From: Acidimicrobiales bacterium
Lineage (GTDB): Bacteria > Actinomycetota > Acidimicrobiia > Acidimicrobiales > SHLQ01
Length of the DNA: 64,000 nt
Assembly (NCBI GenBank): GCA_020628865.1
Contig: JAHDEJ010000003.1
Coordinates: 1 to 64,000, forward strand
Reading direction: 5' to 3'
Part shown: positions 38,311 through 46,156 of the stretch, in pieces
Layout: each line of letters starts with the position of its first letter
Numbering within the stretch: the first letter of the stretch is position 1
Translations under genes and position numbers: made by a program
The notes under the pieces: model-generated
Database searches by the model: none
Seen by the model: the letters and a program-made list of their open reading frames with translations, nothing else
What the model was told of the DNA's origin: nothing

Positions 38311-39324
38311 TCAGCCTGCGCCGAGCACGGCGAGCCAGTCGTCAACCTGCTCGCGTGGAGCGAAGCTGCGTTCGAGCGAGTTGCGACACAGCGCCCGCAC
38401 GCCGTCCAACGAGAGACCGGCCCACTGCCAGGCGCGCTCGTACTCGTCGAGCAGCCGTGTTTGGAACATCGGCGGATCATCCGATCCGAGCGTGATCGTG
38501 ACGCCGGCTGCCAACATCGTTGGGAGCGGGTGCTCTGCCGCAGATCCAACTGCGGCGAGCGCGAGGTTCGAGCCGGGGCAGACATCACAGGCGATGTCGC
38601 GATCCACGAGCAACTGGAGGACGTCGGGGTCCTGCGCAGCGCCGATGCCATGCTGGATTCGAACGGCACCGAACTGCTCGACGGCGAATCGGACCTCGTC
38701 GGCGCCGCCGTGTTCGCCGGCGTGCGAGACCGCAGGGATGCCGACGCTCCGGGCAAGGTCGAAGATCGGCACGAAGTCGTCGGTGGTCCACGTGTCGGCC
38801 GGGCCGCCCATCCCGGCCGCTGCCAGATAGGTCGTGTCGTGGGCGAAGACCGTCTTCATCGCTTCGAGGCAATCGGCGGCGGGCAGGTGCGGTGAGATGT
38901 CCGGAATCAATCCCCAGGACATGCCGGTGGCAGCGGTCGCCGCCGTGCATCCGGCGACGATGCCGTCGTGGATCGGTCCCCACTCCTTGCTGTTCTCGAC
39001 GATGTGGCCGGTGGCGGACACGTGAAACTCGGTGTGGACGACACCCTGCTCCGATGCTGCCGTGAGGTAGCGCTCGGCAATCAGGCGGAAGTCGTCCGGC
39101 GTCCGAATCAGGCCGAGCACGGTGAAGTACCGCTCGAGAAACATCGGGAACCCGTCGAAGCGATACCACTCGTCGACGCCTTCGACGTCCTCCGCCGGCG
39201 GTTGAACACCATGGCGCTCGGCCAACATCAGCAGGGTCGTTGCGTCGACTGTGCCCTCGAGATGCACGTGCAACTCGGCCTTCGGCATCGCTCGAACGGC
39301 ATCGATCGGAAACGGCTCGCCCAT
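38311..39324 (-). CDS. Adenosine/adenine deaminase-family hydrolase
   Basis: A 337-residue amidohydrolase-superfamily enzyme. Zinc and catalytic motifs are PKAELHVHLEGT, VSHAGEHGG, RIQHGIGAA, DVCPGSNLAL and LGSDDPPMF, the pattern of adenosine deaminase, adenine deaminase and related aminodeoxyfutalosine deaminases. The CPGSN motif points to the bacterial adenine-deaminase-like group rather than classical adenosine deaminase. It is the middle gene of the three-gene operon with the DddP-like protein and the molybdenum enzyme. Confidence 0.9.
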   Translation of the reverse strand: MGEPFPIDAVRAMPKAELHVHLEGTVDATTLLMLAERHGVQPPAEDVEGVDEWYRFDGFPMFLERYFTVLGLIRTPDDFRLIAERYLTAASEQGVVHTEFHVSATGHIVENSKEWGPIHDGIVAGCTAATAATGMSWGLIPDISPHLPAADCLEAMKTVFAHDTTYLAAAGMGGPADTWTTDDFVPIFDLARSVGIPAVSHAGEHGGADEVRFAVEQFGAVRIQHGIGAAQDPDVLQLLVDRDIACDVCPGSNLALAAVGSAAEHPLPTMLAAGVTITLGSDDPPMFQTRLLDEYERAWQWAGLSLDGVRALCRNSLERSFAPREQVDDWLAVLGAG

Positions 39325-39325
39325 G

Positions 39326-40582
39326 TCAGTGCAGAAGATCGTCTTCGAACGGGAACTCGGAGAGCAGTTCCACTCCGTCGTCGGTGATCAACACCTGTTG
39401 TTCGAGCTTGACGCCCTCACCGCCGTCCTCGGCGCCGATGAAGCTCTCGACACAGAGGGTCATGCCGGGAAGGATCGTGCCGTCGTAGCCAGCATCGGGG
39501 AAGTCGGCGTGGTGGTAGAGATACGGATACTCCCCGGTCATGCCGTTTCCGTGCGCGGACAGGTAGTAGCGGTGCTTGTGGTAGCGATCCGGGATGTCCC
39601 ACGCCCGGTCGGCGTACTCGCGGAACGTGAGCCCCGGTTCGAGCACACCCATGTTGTGATGGACCTGTTCATGCGCAAGCCGATACAGGGTCTTCTGTGC
39701 TTCGGTGGGTCGGTCGGGGCCGGCATGGAACGTCCTCGAGAAGTCGGAGTAGTAGCCGTGGCATCCGACCACGTCGGTGTCGAGGGCAATGAGCACGTTC
39801 GGCTGGATCACGTGACTCGACGTCTCCTGGAACCACGGGTTGGTCCTCGCACCGGCGCTGAGAAGCCGCGTCTCGCAGTAGTCGCCGTTCTGCTCGATCA
39901 CCGACTGGTGCAGCACGGACCAGAGTTCGGCCTCGGTGAGTCCTGGCCGGATCGCGTCCCGGAGCTTTCCGACGGCCACCTCCGTGGCCCGCAGCGACGC
40001 CCGAATGCACTTGAGTTCCTCGTCGGACTTGATGGCGCGGGCCATCTCGACCGGCTCCTGGGCGTCCACGACACGAAGGCCCGTCGCCGCGAGGGCGATC
40101 GCCGTGCCGGCATTCATGCGTTCGATCCCGACGGTGGGGGAGTCGCCCGTCAGCTCTCGAACCGTGGCAGCGATGTCCTCGGCCCACGCCCGTTCCCGGT
40201 TTGCGATGTCTGGACCTGCGGCGCAGTAGCTCGCGGTGGATGAGGCACGAACCTCGTCGACCGTCTCGAAGCCGTCGGCGAGGTGCTCACAGCCGGCGAA
40301 CTCGTGGAGGATCGATCGGTCCTGCGTGAGGACCAGATAACGAGCCGGTGCGTTGCGGCTCGAGAAGATCTGCATGTTGCGCGTGCCGGTTGCGTACCGG
40401 ATGTTCACCGCATCGGACAGGATGACGGCATCGATGTTCCGTGCTGCCATTTCGCGGCGAACACTGGCTTGCCGATAGGCACGCACCGCACGCAGGTCGA
40501 TGCCGGCGGACTCGGGCGCCCGATCGAGGAGGGCGGCTCCGGTGAGGTCGGCACGTTCCGCGTGCCAGTCGAGAAGCGTCAT
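39326..40582 (-). CDS. DddP-like M24-family metalloprotein
   Basis: A 418-residue M24 (creatinase/aminopeptidase P fold) protein that closely resembles DddP, the M24-family DMSP lyase. The six metal ligands D268, D270, D280, H344, E379 and E394 have the same spacing as the ligands I remember for Ruegeria DddP, and NIRYATGTRNMQIF, ETRLLSAGARTNPWFQE and KLEQQVLIT are shared signatures. The position of the Asp that I recall as the lyase catalytic base (Asp377) is Gly350, followed by Glu351, so DMSP cleavage is not assured. ATG 40582 follows GGAGGG. It is the first gene of an operon with a deaminase-family gene and a molybdenum oxidoreductase. A peptidase or other hydrolase is the alternative. 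Confidence 0.8.
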   Translation of the reverse strand: MTLLDWHAERADLTGAALLDRAPESAGIDLRAVRAYRQASVRREMAARNIDAVILSDAVNIRYATGTRNMQIFSSRNAPARYLVLTQDRSILHEFAGCEHLADGFETVDEVRASSTASYCAAGPDIANRERAWAEDIAATVRELTGDSPTVGIERMNAGTAIALAATGLRVVDAQEPVEMARAIKSDEELKCIRASLRATEVAVGKLRDAIRPGLTEAELWSVLHQSVIEQNGDYCETRLLSAGARTNPWFQETSSHVIQPNVLIALDTDVVGCHGYYSDFSRTFHAGPDRPTEAQKTLYRLAHEQVHHNMGVLEPGLTFREYADRAWDIPDRYHKHRYYLSAHGNGMTGEYPYLYHHADFPDAGYDGTILPGMTLCVESFIGAEDGGEGVKLEQQVLITDDGVELLSEFPFEDDLLH

Positions 40583-40678
40583 CGGGTCCCTCCGGTCCAG
40601 GCGATCCGGAGAGGCTACACCCGGCCATGTGACGGACGTAGCCCGGACCCGACGGGTGGCAGCCGTTAGCGTGGGGCG

Positions 40679-42022
40679 ATGGCGCACCCGGTTCGATACG
40701 TCTCGGTCGATGGCATCGACATCGCGTACCAAGTGGTCGGTGACGGGCCGATCGACCTCGTCCTCGTGGACGAATGGTCAACTCCGCTCGAAGCTCGGTG
40801 GGAGGTGCCGGCCATTGCGAGCCGGTTGAATCGGCTGGCGTCCTTCGCGCGGGTGATCAGCTTCGACAAGCGGGGCATCGGGCTGTCCGGCCAGGGGGAC
40901 CGAAACCGGATCGCGACGCCGGAACTCTGGGTTCGGGATCTCGTCGCCGTCGTGGATGCTGTGGGCGCCGAACGGCCCGTGATCCTCGGTGCGCACGAAG
41001 GCGGACCCATCGCGATGATGTATGCGGCAAGCCTGCCCGAGCGCACCGACGCGCTGATCCTCGTGAACACCGGGCCCAAGTTGGTGGCCGAGCCCCCGGA
41101 CTACCCGTTTGGCTACACCCGCCACGAATGGCGGCCGGACATCGAAGGCATCCTTCACCTCTGGGAATCGGGCGCGGGCGGCGAAGGGCTCATCAGCGCC
41201 ACGGCGCACGATCCATGGTGGAGAGAGTGGTATGCACGCGCAAGGCGGCAACAGGCGTCGCCCACCGCAGGCCTTGCACTCATGAAGATGCTCGGAGAAC
41301 TCGACGTGCGGAGCATCGTCCCCTCCATCACGGCGCCGACCCTGATCGTGCACCGCAAGGACGCGCAGTACTGGCCGGTCGAAGGCGCTCGCTGGCTCGC
41401 TGACCGAATGGACGACGCTTCGCTGGTCGAGCTGGAAGGAAACGACGGTTACTGGTGGGCCGGAGACGCCGACCGTGTGGTCGACGAGATCGAACAGTGT
41501 CTGCTGGGGGAGCGGGTCTCGATCACCAGCAACCGCTGCCTGGCGACGATGGTGTTCACCGACGTGGTCGACTCCACCCGAACGACGGCGGCGATGGGGG
41601 ACCACGCCTGGCGGGCACTCCTCGACGTCCACGATGCGGCCACCATCGCCGAGGTGGAACGCCACGGTGGAACGGTGGTCAAGAATCTCGGCGACGGCTT
41701 CCTTCTGACCTTCGACGGCCCGGCGGCGGCCATTCGAGCCAGCAACGACATGCAGGCCGCCTACGAACGGCACGGCCTTCCGGTTCGGATCGCGGTGCAC
41801 ACGGGCGAGGTCGAGCAACGCGGCGATGATCTGACGGGCCTCGCCGTCAACCTGACGTCACGGATGTTGGACGTGGCGCAAGGCGGTCAGGTGGTGGTGT
41901 CGGGAGTGGTCCGTGGCCTCGTCGCGGGCTCCGGAATCGGCTTCTCTCCGCTCGGGGAACACTGCTTCAAGGGGATCCCGGACGCGTGGGACGTGCATTG
42001 CGTCTGCGAGGACGAGAGCTGA
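40679..42022 (+). CDS. Class III nucleotide cyclase fused to an inactive alpha/beta-hydrolase domain
   Basis: A 447-residue protein. Residues about 1-275 are an alpha/beta-hydrolase fold whose nucleophile elbow reads GAHEGG instead of GxSxG, so the serine is missing. Residues about 280-445 are an adenylate/guanylate cyclase catalytic domain with metal aspartates in MVFTDVVDSTRT and KNLGDGFLLTF, and with AVNLTSRM for transition-state binding. Actinobacteria have many such pairs, in which the dead hydrolase probably senses a small ligand. Monocistronic. Confidence 0.92.
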   Translation: MAHPVRYVSVDGIDIAYQVVGDGPIDLVLVDEWSTPLEARWEVPAIASRLNRLASFARVISFDKRGIGLSGQGDRNRIATPELWVRDLVAVVDAVGAERPVILGAHEGGPIAMMYAASLPERTDALILVNTGPKLVAEPPDYPFGYTRHEWRPDIEGILHLWESGAGGEGLISATAHDPWWREWYARARRQQASPTAGLALMKMLGELDVRSIVPSITAPTLIVHRKDAQYWPVEGARWLADRMDDASLVELEGNDGYWWAGDADRVVDEIEQCLLGERVSITSNRCLATMVFTDVVDSTRTTAAMGDHAWRALLDVHDAATIAEVERHGGTVVKNLGDGFLLTFDGPAAAIRASNDMQAAYERHGLPVRIAVHTGEVEQRGDDLTGLAVNLTSRMLDVAQGGQVVVSGVVRGLVAGSGIGFSPLGEHCFKGIPDAWDVHCVCEDES

Positions 42023-42035
42023 CCGATTGTTGCGA

Positions 42036-42815
42036 TCAGCCCGGGGCGTCCGCCTTCGAACGATCGATCATGTTGAAGGTCGACCCCCACGGGTCCATCA
42101 CCGAGGCTGAGCGACCGAACATGGTGTCGGTGGGCGGCATCAACACGCTTCCGCCGTTGCTGACGAGGTACTCGACCGCGACGTCCGTGTCGTCGACCGA
42201 GAAGTTGACGACCCAGTGTGAGGGAACCTCGGCCGGGAGTTGGTCGGGCATGGGCATCGTGCCGGCGAGCGGCTGCCCCTCGTGGAGGAAGACGGTGTAC
42301 GGGAAGTCGCCCGGCATCGCCTGCGCGTCCCAGCCGAACACCGCTGCATAGAAGGCCTTGGCCGCCTTCACGTCACGGCTCATGCAGTCGAACCAACACG
42401 GTGCACCGGGCTCGTCGAGCATCGACATGCCGTTCTCCTGCATGCCCTCGAACAGACAGATGGCCGCTCCGGCGGGGTCGCCGATAACGGCGATACGCCC
42501 GCCGTCGGGAATGTCGAAGGGAGGCTGGAACACGGAACCGCCGGCAGCCTCTGCCGAAGCGATGGTTGCGTCGGCGTCCTCCACGCTCACGTAGATTGAC
42601 CAGATCGGGGGCATCTCGCCCATCTCCGGGGTGAGTTCCATCGCGCCGGCCACCGCGGCGCCGTCCCGCTGGAAGATGTGGTACGGCGTTTCGCCATCGT
42701 TGAACGTGGTCCAGTGCATCAGGCCGCGGTAGAAGTCGAGCGCTCCGTCCAGGTCCTTGGCGGCCAGGTCGACCCAGCTGATGGTGTTGTTCTCGTGGCG
42801 TTCGTACGTCGGCAT
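42036..42815 (-). CDS. Two-domain VOC (glyoxalase-fold) protein
   Basis: A 259-residue protein of two vicinal-oxygen-chelate modules (residues about 9-128 and 137-255), each with FY near the start of the second strand (LDFYRGLMHW and KAFYAAVFGW) and a DP-x-G segment (GDPAGAAICLF and MDPWGSTFNMID). Proteins of this form include self-resistance, methylmalonyl-CoA epimerase-like and dioxygenase types; none is indicated here. It is divergent, by 66 bp, from the ArsR gene. Confidence 0.87.
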   Translation of the reverse strand: MPTYERHENNTISWVDLAAKDLDGALDFYRGLMHWTTFNDGETPYHIFQRDGAAVAGAMELTPEMGEMPPIWSIYVSVEDADATIASAEAAGGSVFQPPFDIPDGGRIAVIGDPAGAAICLFEGMQENGMSMLDEPGAPCWFDCMSRDVKAAKAFYAAVFGWDAQAMPGDFPYTVFLHEGQPLAGTMPMPDQLPAEVPSHWVVNFSVDDTDVAVEYLVSNGGSVLMPPTDTMFGRSASVMDPWGSTFNMIDRSKADAPG

Positions 42816-42851
42816 GGGCGAAATCTAGGGCAGGTTGCGCCCAGAAATCGA

Positions 42852-42882
42852 TTGACATAGCCACATAACATGATAGTTATAT
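42852..42882 (+). promoter_or_regulatory. Promoter overlapped by an inverted repeat, upstream of the ArsR gene
   Basis: TTGACA at 42852-42857 is a perfect -35. The -10 lies in the AT-rich TAGTTATAT at 42874-42882. An inverted repeat, ACATAAC at 42863-42869 and GTTATAT at 42876-42882 (one mismatch, six-base spacer), covers the spacer and -10. This is where an ArsR-type repressor would block its own transcription. Transcription would start within a few bases of ATG 42887, implying a leaderless message. Confidence 0.65.
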
Positions 42883-42886
42883 GGAG

Positions 42887-43210
42887 ATGGCTGCGGCGAT
42901 GACCTCCCTCACTGACATCGAGAGCGTACTGAAGGCGCTCGCAAGCGAGCGTCGACTGCAGATCCTCGATTGGTTGAAGGACCCCGTCGCACACTTCCCT
43001 CCTCAGGAGCACGGCGACCCCGAAGCGCACGGCGCGTGCAACCAATTCATCGTCGAGAAGCTCGGCGTCTCTCAGCCGGCAGGTTCGCGGCACCTGAAAG
43101 TGCTGACCGACGCCGGGCTCGTCATCCCGACCCGCCGGAAGGGATGGGTCTACTACCGCCGCAACGAAGCTGCGCTGGCCAACGTGGCCGCGCTCGTTGC
43201 ATCCATCTGA
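42887..43210 (+). CDS. ArsR-family regulator
   Basis: About 107 residues with a winged helix (SVLKALASERRLQILDWL, then QPAGSRHLKVLTDAGLVIPTRRKGWVYY). An acidic, His- and Cys-containing loop, FPPQEHGDPEAHGACNQ at residues about 38-54, could bind metal or another effector, but the usual CxC of ArsR itself is absent. Possible starts are ATG 42881, 42887 and 42899; 42887 is chosen because it fits a leaderless start from the promoter just upstream. It is followed by the SDR-hyuAB cluster, which it may control. Confidence 0.85.
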   Translation: MAAAMTSLTDIESVLKALASERRLQILDWLKDPVAHFPPQEHGDPEAHGACNQFIVEKLGVSQPAGSRHLKVLTDAGLVIPTRRKGWVYYRRNEAALANVAALVASI

Positions 43211-43256
43211 TTTCATCCACTACGAACCCTCATCACCACGACGGAGAACCCACCAA

Positions 43257-44060
43257 ATGCACGAATCACTCAACAACAAGGTTGTCGTCGTCACCGGCGC
43301 CGCCGGCGGCATCGGGCGGGCGATCGCCGAGCGCTTCGCCGGGGTGGGCTCGAAGGTCGTCGTCAACGACGTTCGGGCCGATGCCGTGAACGACGTCGTC
43401 GAGGCGATCAACGCATCCGGCGGCGACGCCATGGCGGGCGTGGCCGACGTGTCCGATTCGACAGCTGTCGGCGCGATGGTCGATGCGGTGATGGCGGCCC
43501 ACGGTCGGATCGACGTTCTGGTCAACAACGCCGGCATCATCTCGCCGATGCTGCACTTCTTCGAGGCGGATGAGGCCTGGTGGCGCAAGATCATCGACGT
43601 GAACCTCACCGGTCACTTCATCGTGTCGCATCCCGTCGCCCGCATCATGGCGAAGCAGGGTGGCGGTTCGATCATCAACATGAGCTCCGGCGGCGCCACA
43701 CGAGCACACCGCTCGTTCACCGCCTACGACGCGACCAAGGGCGGGATCGAGGCCCTCACCCGGGCGATGGCCCTCGACCTCGGTCCGTACAACATCCGGA
43801 TCAACGCGCTGATGCCAGGCTCGATCGACACGAGCGGGATGGACCTCGAGGCCCGCAAGCTCCGGGGCGAGAACGTGCCGCTCGGTCGCATCGGTGAACC
43901 GATCGATATGACCGGCGCGGCGCTGTTCCTCGCGTCCGACGACGCCAGCTACATCACCGGCGATGTCATCAAGATCGACGGCGGCATGCTCGCCCAGCAG
44001 CGTTCGGCCACGGTCGACATCATGCCTCCGTCAGACTTCCCCAAGATCGAGGACCTGTAG
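43257..44060 (+). CDS. Short-chain dehydrogenase/reductase
   Basis: A 267-residue classical SDR. It has the cofactor motif VVTGAAGGIGRAIAERF, NNAGIIS, the catalytic Ser in INMSSGG and YDATKGG (Tyr-x3-Lys). Asp in VVVNDVRAD after strand 2 suggests NAD. It precedes hyuA by 2 nt and so is part of the hyuAB operon, perhaps oxidising an alcohol of the same catabolic route. ATG 43257 has a GGAG-type site upstream. Confidence 0.93.
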   Translation: MHESLNNKVVVVTGAAGGIGRAIAERFAGVGSKVVVNDVRADAVNDVVEAINASGGDAMAGVADVSDSTAVGAMVDAVMAAHGRIDVLVNNAGIISPMLHFFEADEAWWRKIIDVNLTGHFIVSHPVARIMAKQGGGSIINMSSGGATRAHRSFTAYDATKGGIEALTRAMALDLGPYNIRINALMPGSIDTSGMDLEARKLRGENVPLGRIGEPIDMTGAALFLASDDASYITGDVIKIDGGMLAQQRSATVDIMPPSDFPKIEDL

Positions 44061-44062
44061 CC

Positions 44063-46156
44063 ATGTCCATTCGGATCGGTGCCGACGTCGGCGGAACCTT
44101 CACCGACGTCGTGCTGGAGCGGGCCGACGGCTCCTTCGCTTCGACCAAGGTGCTCACGACCCATGAGGGGCCCGAGCAGGGCATCCTCGCCGGAATCGAA
44201 CAGCTCGCCGCCGAGTGTCGCGTGGCGCTGGCCGACGTCGACCAGATCATCCACGGCACCACGCTTGCGACCAATGCACTCATCGAGCGTCGCGGAGCAC
44301 ACACGGCGCTCGTGACGACCGAGGGCTTCCGGGACGTCATCGAGACCCGCACCGAGGGACGATTCGAGCAGTACGACCTGAATATCGTGCTGCCGACGCC
44401 GCTGATCGAACGCCGACACCGCTACACGGTGGCCGAGCGGCTCAACGCACGAGGAGAAGTGCTGCTCGACTTCGACGAAGCCGGTGCCGCTGCGGTCATC
44501 GACCGAATCGAGGCCGAGGGGTACGAGGCCGTCGCTGTCGGCTTCATGCACAGCTACCGAAACCCGATGCACGAACAGCGCTTCCGTTCGATGCTGCTCG
44601 ACCGGCTGCCCGACATCGCCGTTTCGATCAGCTCCGAGGTCTCGCCCCAGATGCGCGAGTTCGAGCGATTCAACACGGTCTGCGCGAACGCCTACGTACA
44701 GCCGCTCATGGCCACGTACCTGCACCGGCTGGCCGACGAGCTCCGGGCCCGTGGCGCCACGTGCCCGCTCTACCTCATTCACTCCGGCGGCGGGCTCGTC
44801 AGCGTGGAGACTGCAGCTGCCTTTCCGGTTCGGCTGGTCGAGTCGGGTCCTGCCGGTGGAGCGATCTTTGCCGCCGACTTGGCCGCCCGCTACGGCCGCG
44901 ACCGTGTGCTCTCGTACGACATGGGCGGTACCACGGCGAAGATCGCTCTGATCGAGGACTACACGCCGCAGACCGCCAAGACTTTCGAGGTGGCTCGTAC
45001 GACCCGGTTCAAGAAGGGGAGCGGCATGCCCATCTCGATTCCGGTGATCGAGATGATCGAGATCGGCGCCGGCGGCGGGTCGATCGCCTCCGTCGACACC
45101 CTCGGACAGATTCGCATCGGCCCCCACAGCGCGGGTTCCGAACCCGGGCCTGCCGCTTACGATCTGGGTGGCGACGCCCCCACGGTCACCGACGCCAACG
45201 TGCAGCTCGGTCGGCTCCACCCGGACACCTTCGGCGCAACGAGCATCCGTCTCTCGCCCGAGCGGGCTGGAGACGCGATCGATGCGGCGGTCGGGTCGAA
45301 GCTCGGCATGGACACCGACACGGCGGCCATCGGCATCGCTGAAGTGGTCGACGAGAACATGACCAACGCCGCCCGGGTGCATGCGGTCGAGAACGGCAAG
45401 GACCTCGCCGGCTTCTCGATGATCGCCTTCGGCGGTGGCGCGCCGCTGCACGCCACCCGGCTGATGGACAAGCTCGGACTCGAAGAGCTCTTCGTGCCGC
45501 CGGGGGCCGGCGTCGGCTCCGCCATCGGCTTCCTGCGTGCGCCGTTCGCCTACGAGGCCATCCGCTCCCACTACGCGCGGCTCGACGCGTTCGATCCGGC
45601 GGTCGTGAACCAGGTATTGGGCGAACTCCGTGACGAGGCCGAGACCTTCGTTCGTCAGGGCACCGACGCGGACCTCGTCGTCGAGCGGCAGGTGTCGATG
45701 CGCTACAAGGGCCAGGGCTGGGAGATCCCGGTCCGGTTGGCCGACGGCGACTTCGACGATTTCGCCGCCGAAGGCCTCGCCGCTGCATTCACCAAGGCCT
45801 ACGAGGAGTTCTTCGGCCGATCGATCGACGATCTGCCAATCGAAACCGTCAGCTGGGCCGTACGGGTCGCTTCGGTGCTCGACCTCCCCGAACCGGTGGA
45901 GGCCGTCGACGCCAGGGATCCCGTCACCGTCGAGACGAAACGGCCGATCTTCGACCCGGTCATCTCGGAACGTGTCGAGTCCGCCGTGATCGAACGGGAC
46001 GGGCTGGGATCGGGGGCCACGGTCGCCGGGCCCGCCGTCATCATCGAAGCACAGACCACCACCGTGCTCGGCACCCACCACCAGGCCGTCGTGCAACCAG
46101 ACGGAAGTCTGCGCATCACCAGAACCGCTGTCGCAGAGAAGGGGGCGAGCTCATGA
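44063..46156 (+). CDS. hyuA: Hydantoinase/oxoprolinase A subunit
   Basis: A 697-residue ATP-dependent amidohydrolase subunit of the HyuA/OplA/AcxA family. Actin-like ATPase motifs are RIGADVGGTFTDVVLE, GTTLATNALIERRG, ESGPAGGAIFAA and SYDMGGTTAK. With HyuB it hydrolyses cyclic amides such as N-methylhydantoin or 5-oxoproline, or carboxylates ketones in related complexes. It overlaps hyuB by 4 nt (ATGA). The adjacent DAO-type flavoprotein would suit an N-methyl amino acid product such as sarcosine, which favours an N-methylhydantoinase; this is inference. Confidence 0.93.
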   Translation: MSIRIGADVGGTFTDVVLERADGSFASTKVLTTHEGPEQGILAGIEQLAAECRVALADVDQIIHGTTLATNALIERRGAHTALVTTEGFRDVIETRTEGRFEQYDLNIVLPTPLIERRHRYTVAERLNARGEVLLDFDEAGAAAVIDRIEAEGYEAVAVGFMHSYRNPMHEQRFRSMLLDRLPDIAVSISSEVSPQMREFERFNTVCANAYVQPLMATYLHRLADELRARGATCPLYLIHSGGGLVSVETAAAFPVRLVESGPAGGAIFAADLAARYGRDRVLSYDMGGTTAKIALIEDYTPQTAKTFEVARTTRFKKGSGMPISIPVIEMIEIGAGGGSIASVDTLGQIRIGPHSAGSEPGPAAYDLGGDAPTVTDANVQLGRLHPDTFGATSIRLSPERAGDAIDAAVGSKLGMDTDTAAIGIAEVVDENMTNAARVHAVENGKDLAGFSMIAFGGGAPLHATRLMDKLGLEELFVPPGAGVGSAIGFLRAPFAYEAIRSHYARLDAFDPAVVNQVLGELRDEAETFVRQGTDADLVVERQVSMRYKGQGWEIPVRLADGDFDDFAAEGLAAAFTKAYEEFFGRSIDDLPIETVSWAVRVASVLDLPEPVEAVDARDPVTVETKRPIFDPVISERVESAVIERDGLGSGATVAGPAVIIEAQTTTVLGTHHQAVVQPDGSLRITRTAVAEKGASS

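Noticed and set aside
43949-46096. A 715-codon minus-strand frame across hyuA
   Set aside because: Antisense shadow of a conserved operon gene with coupled starts on both sides.
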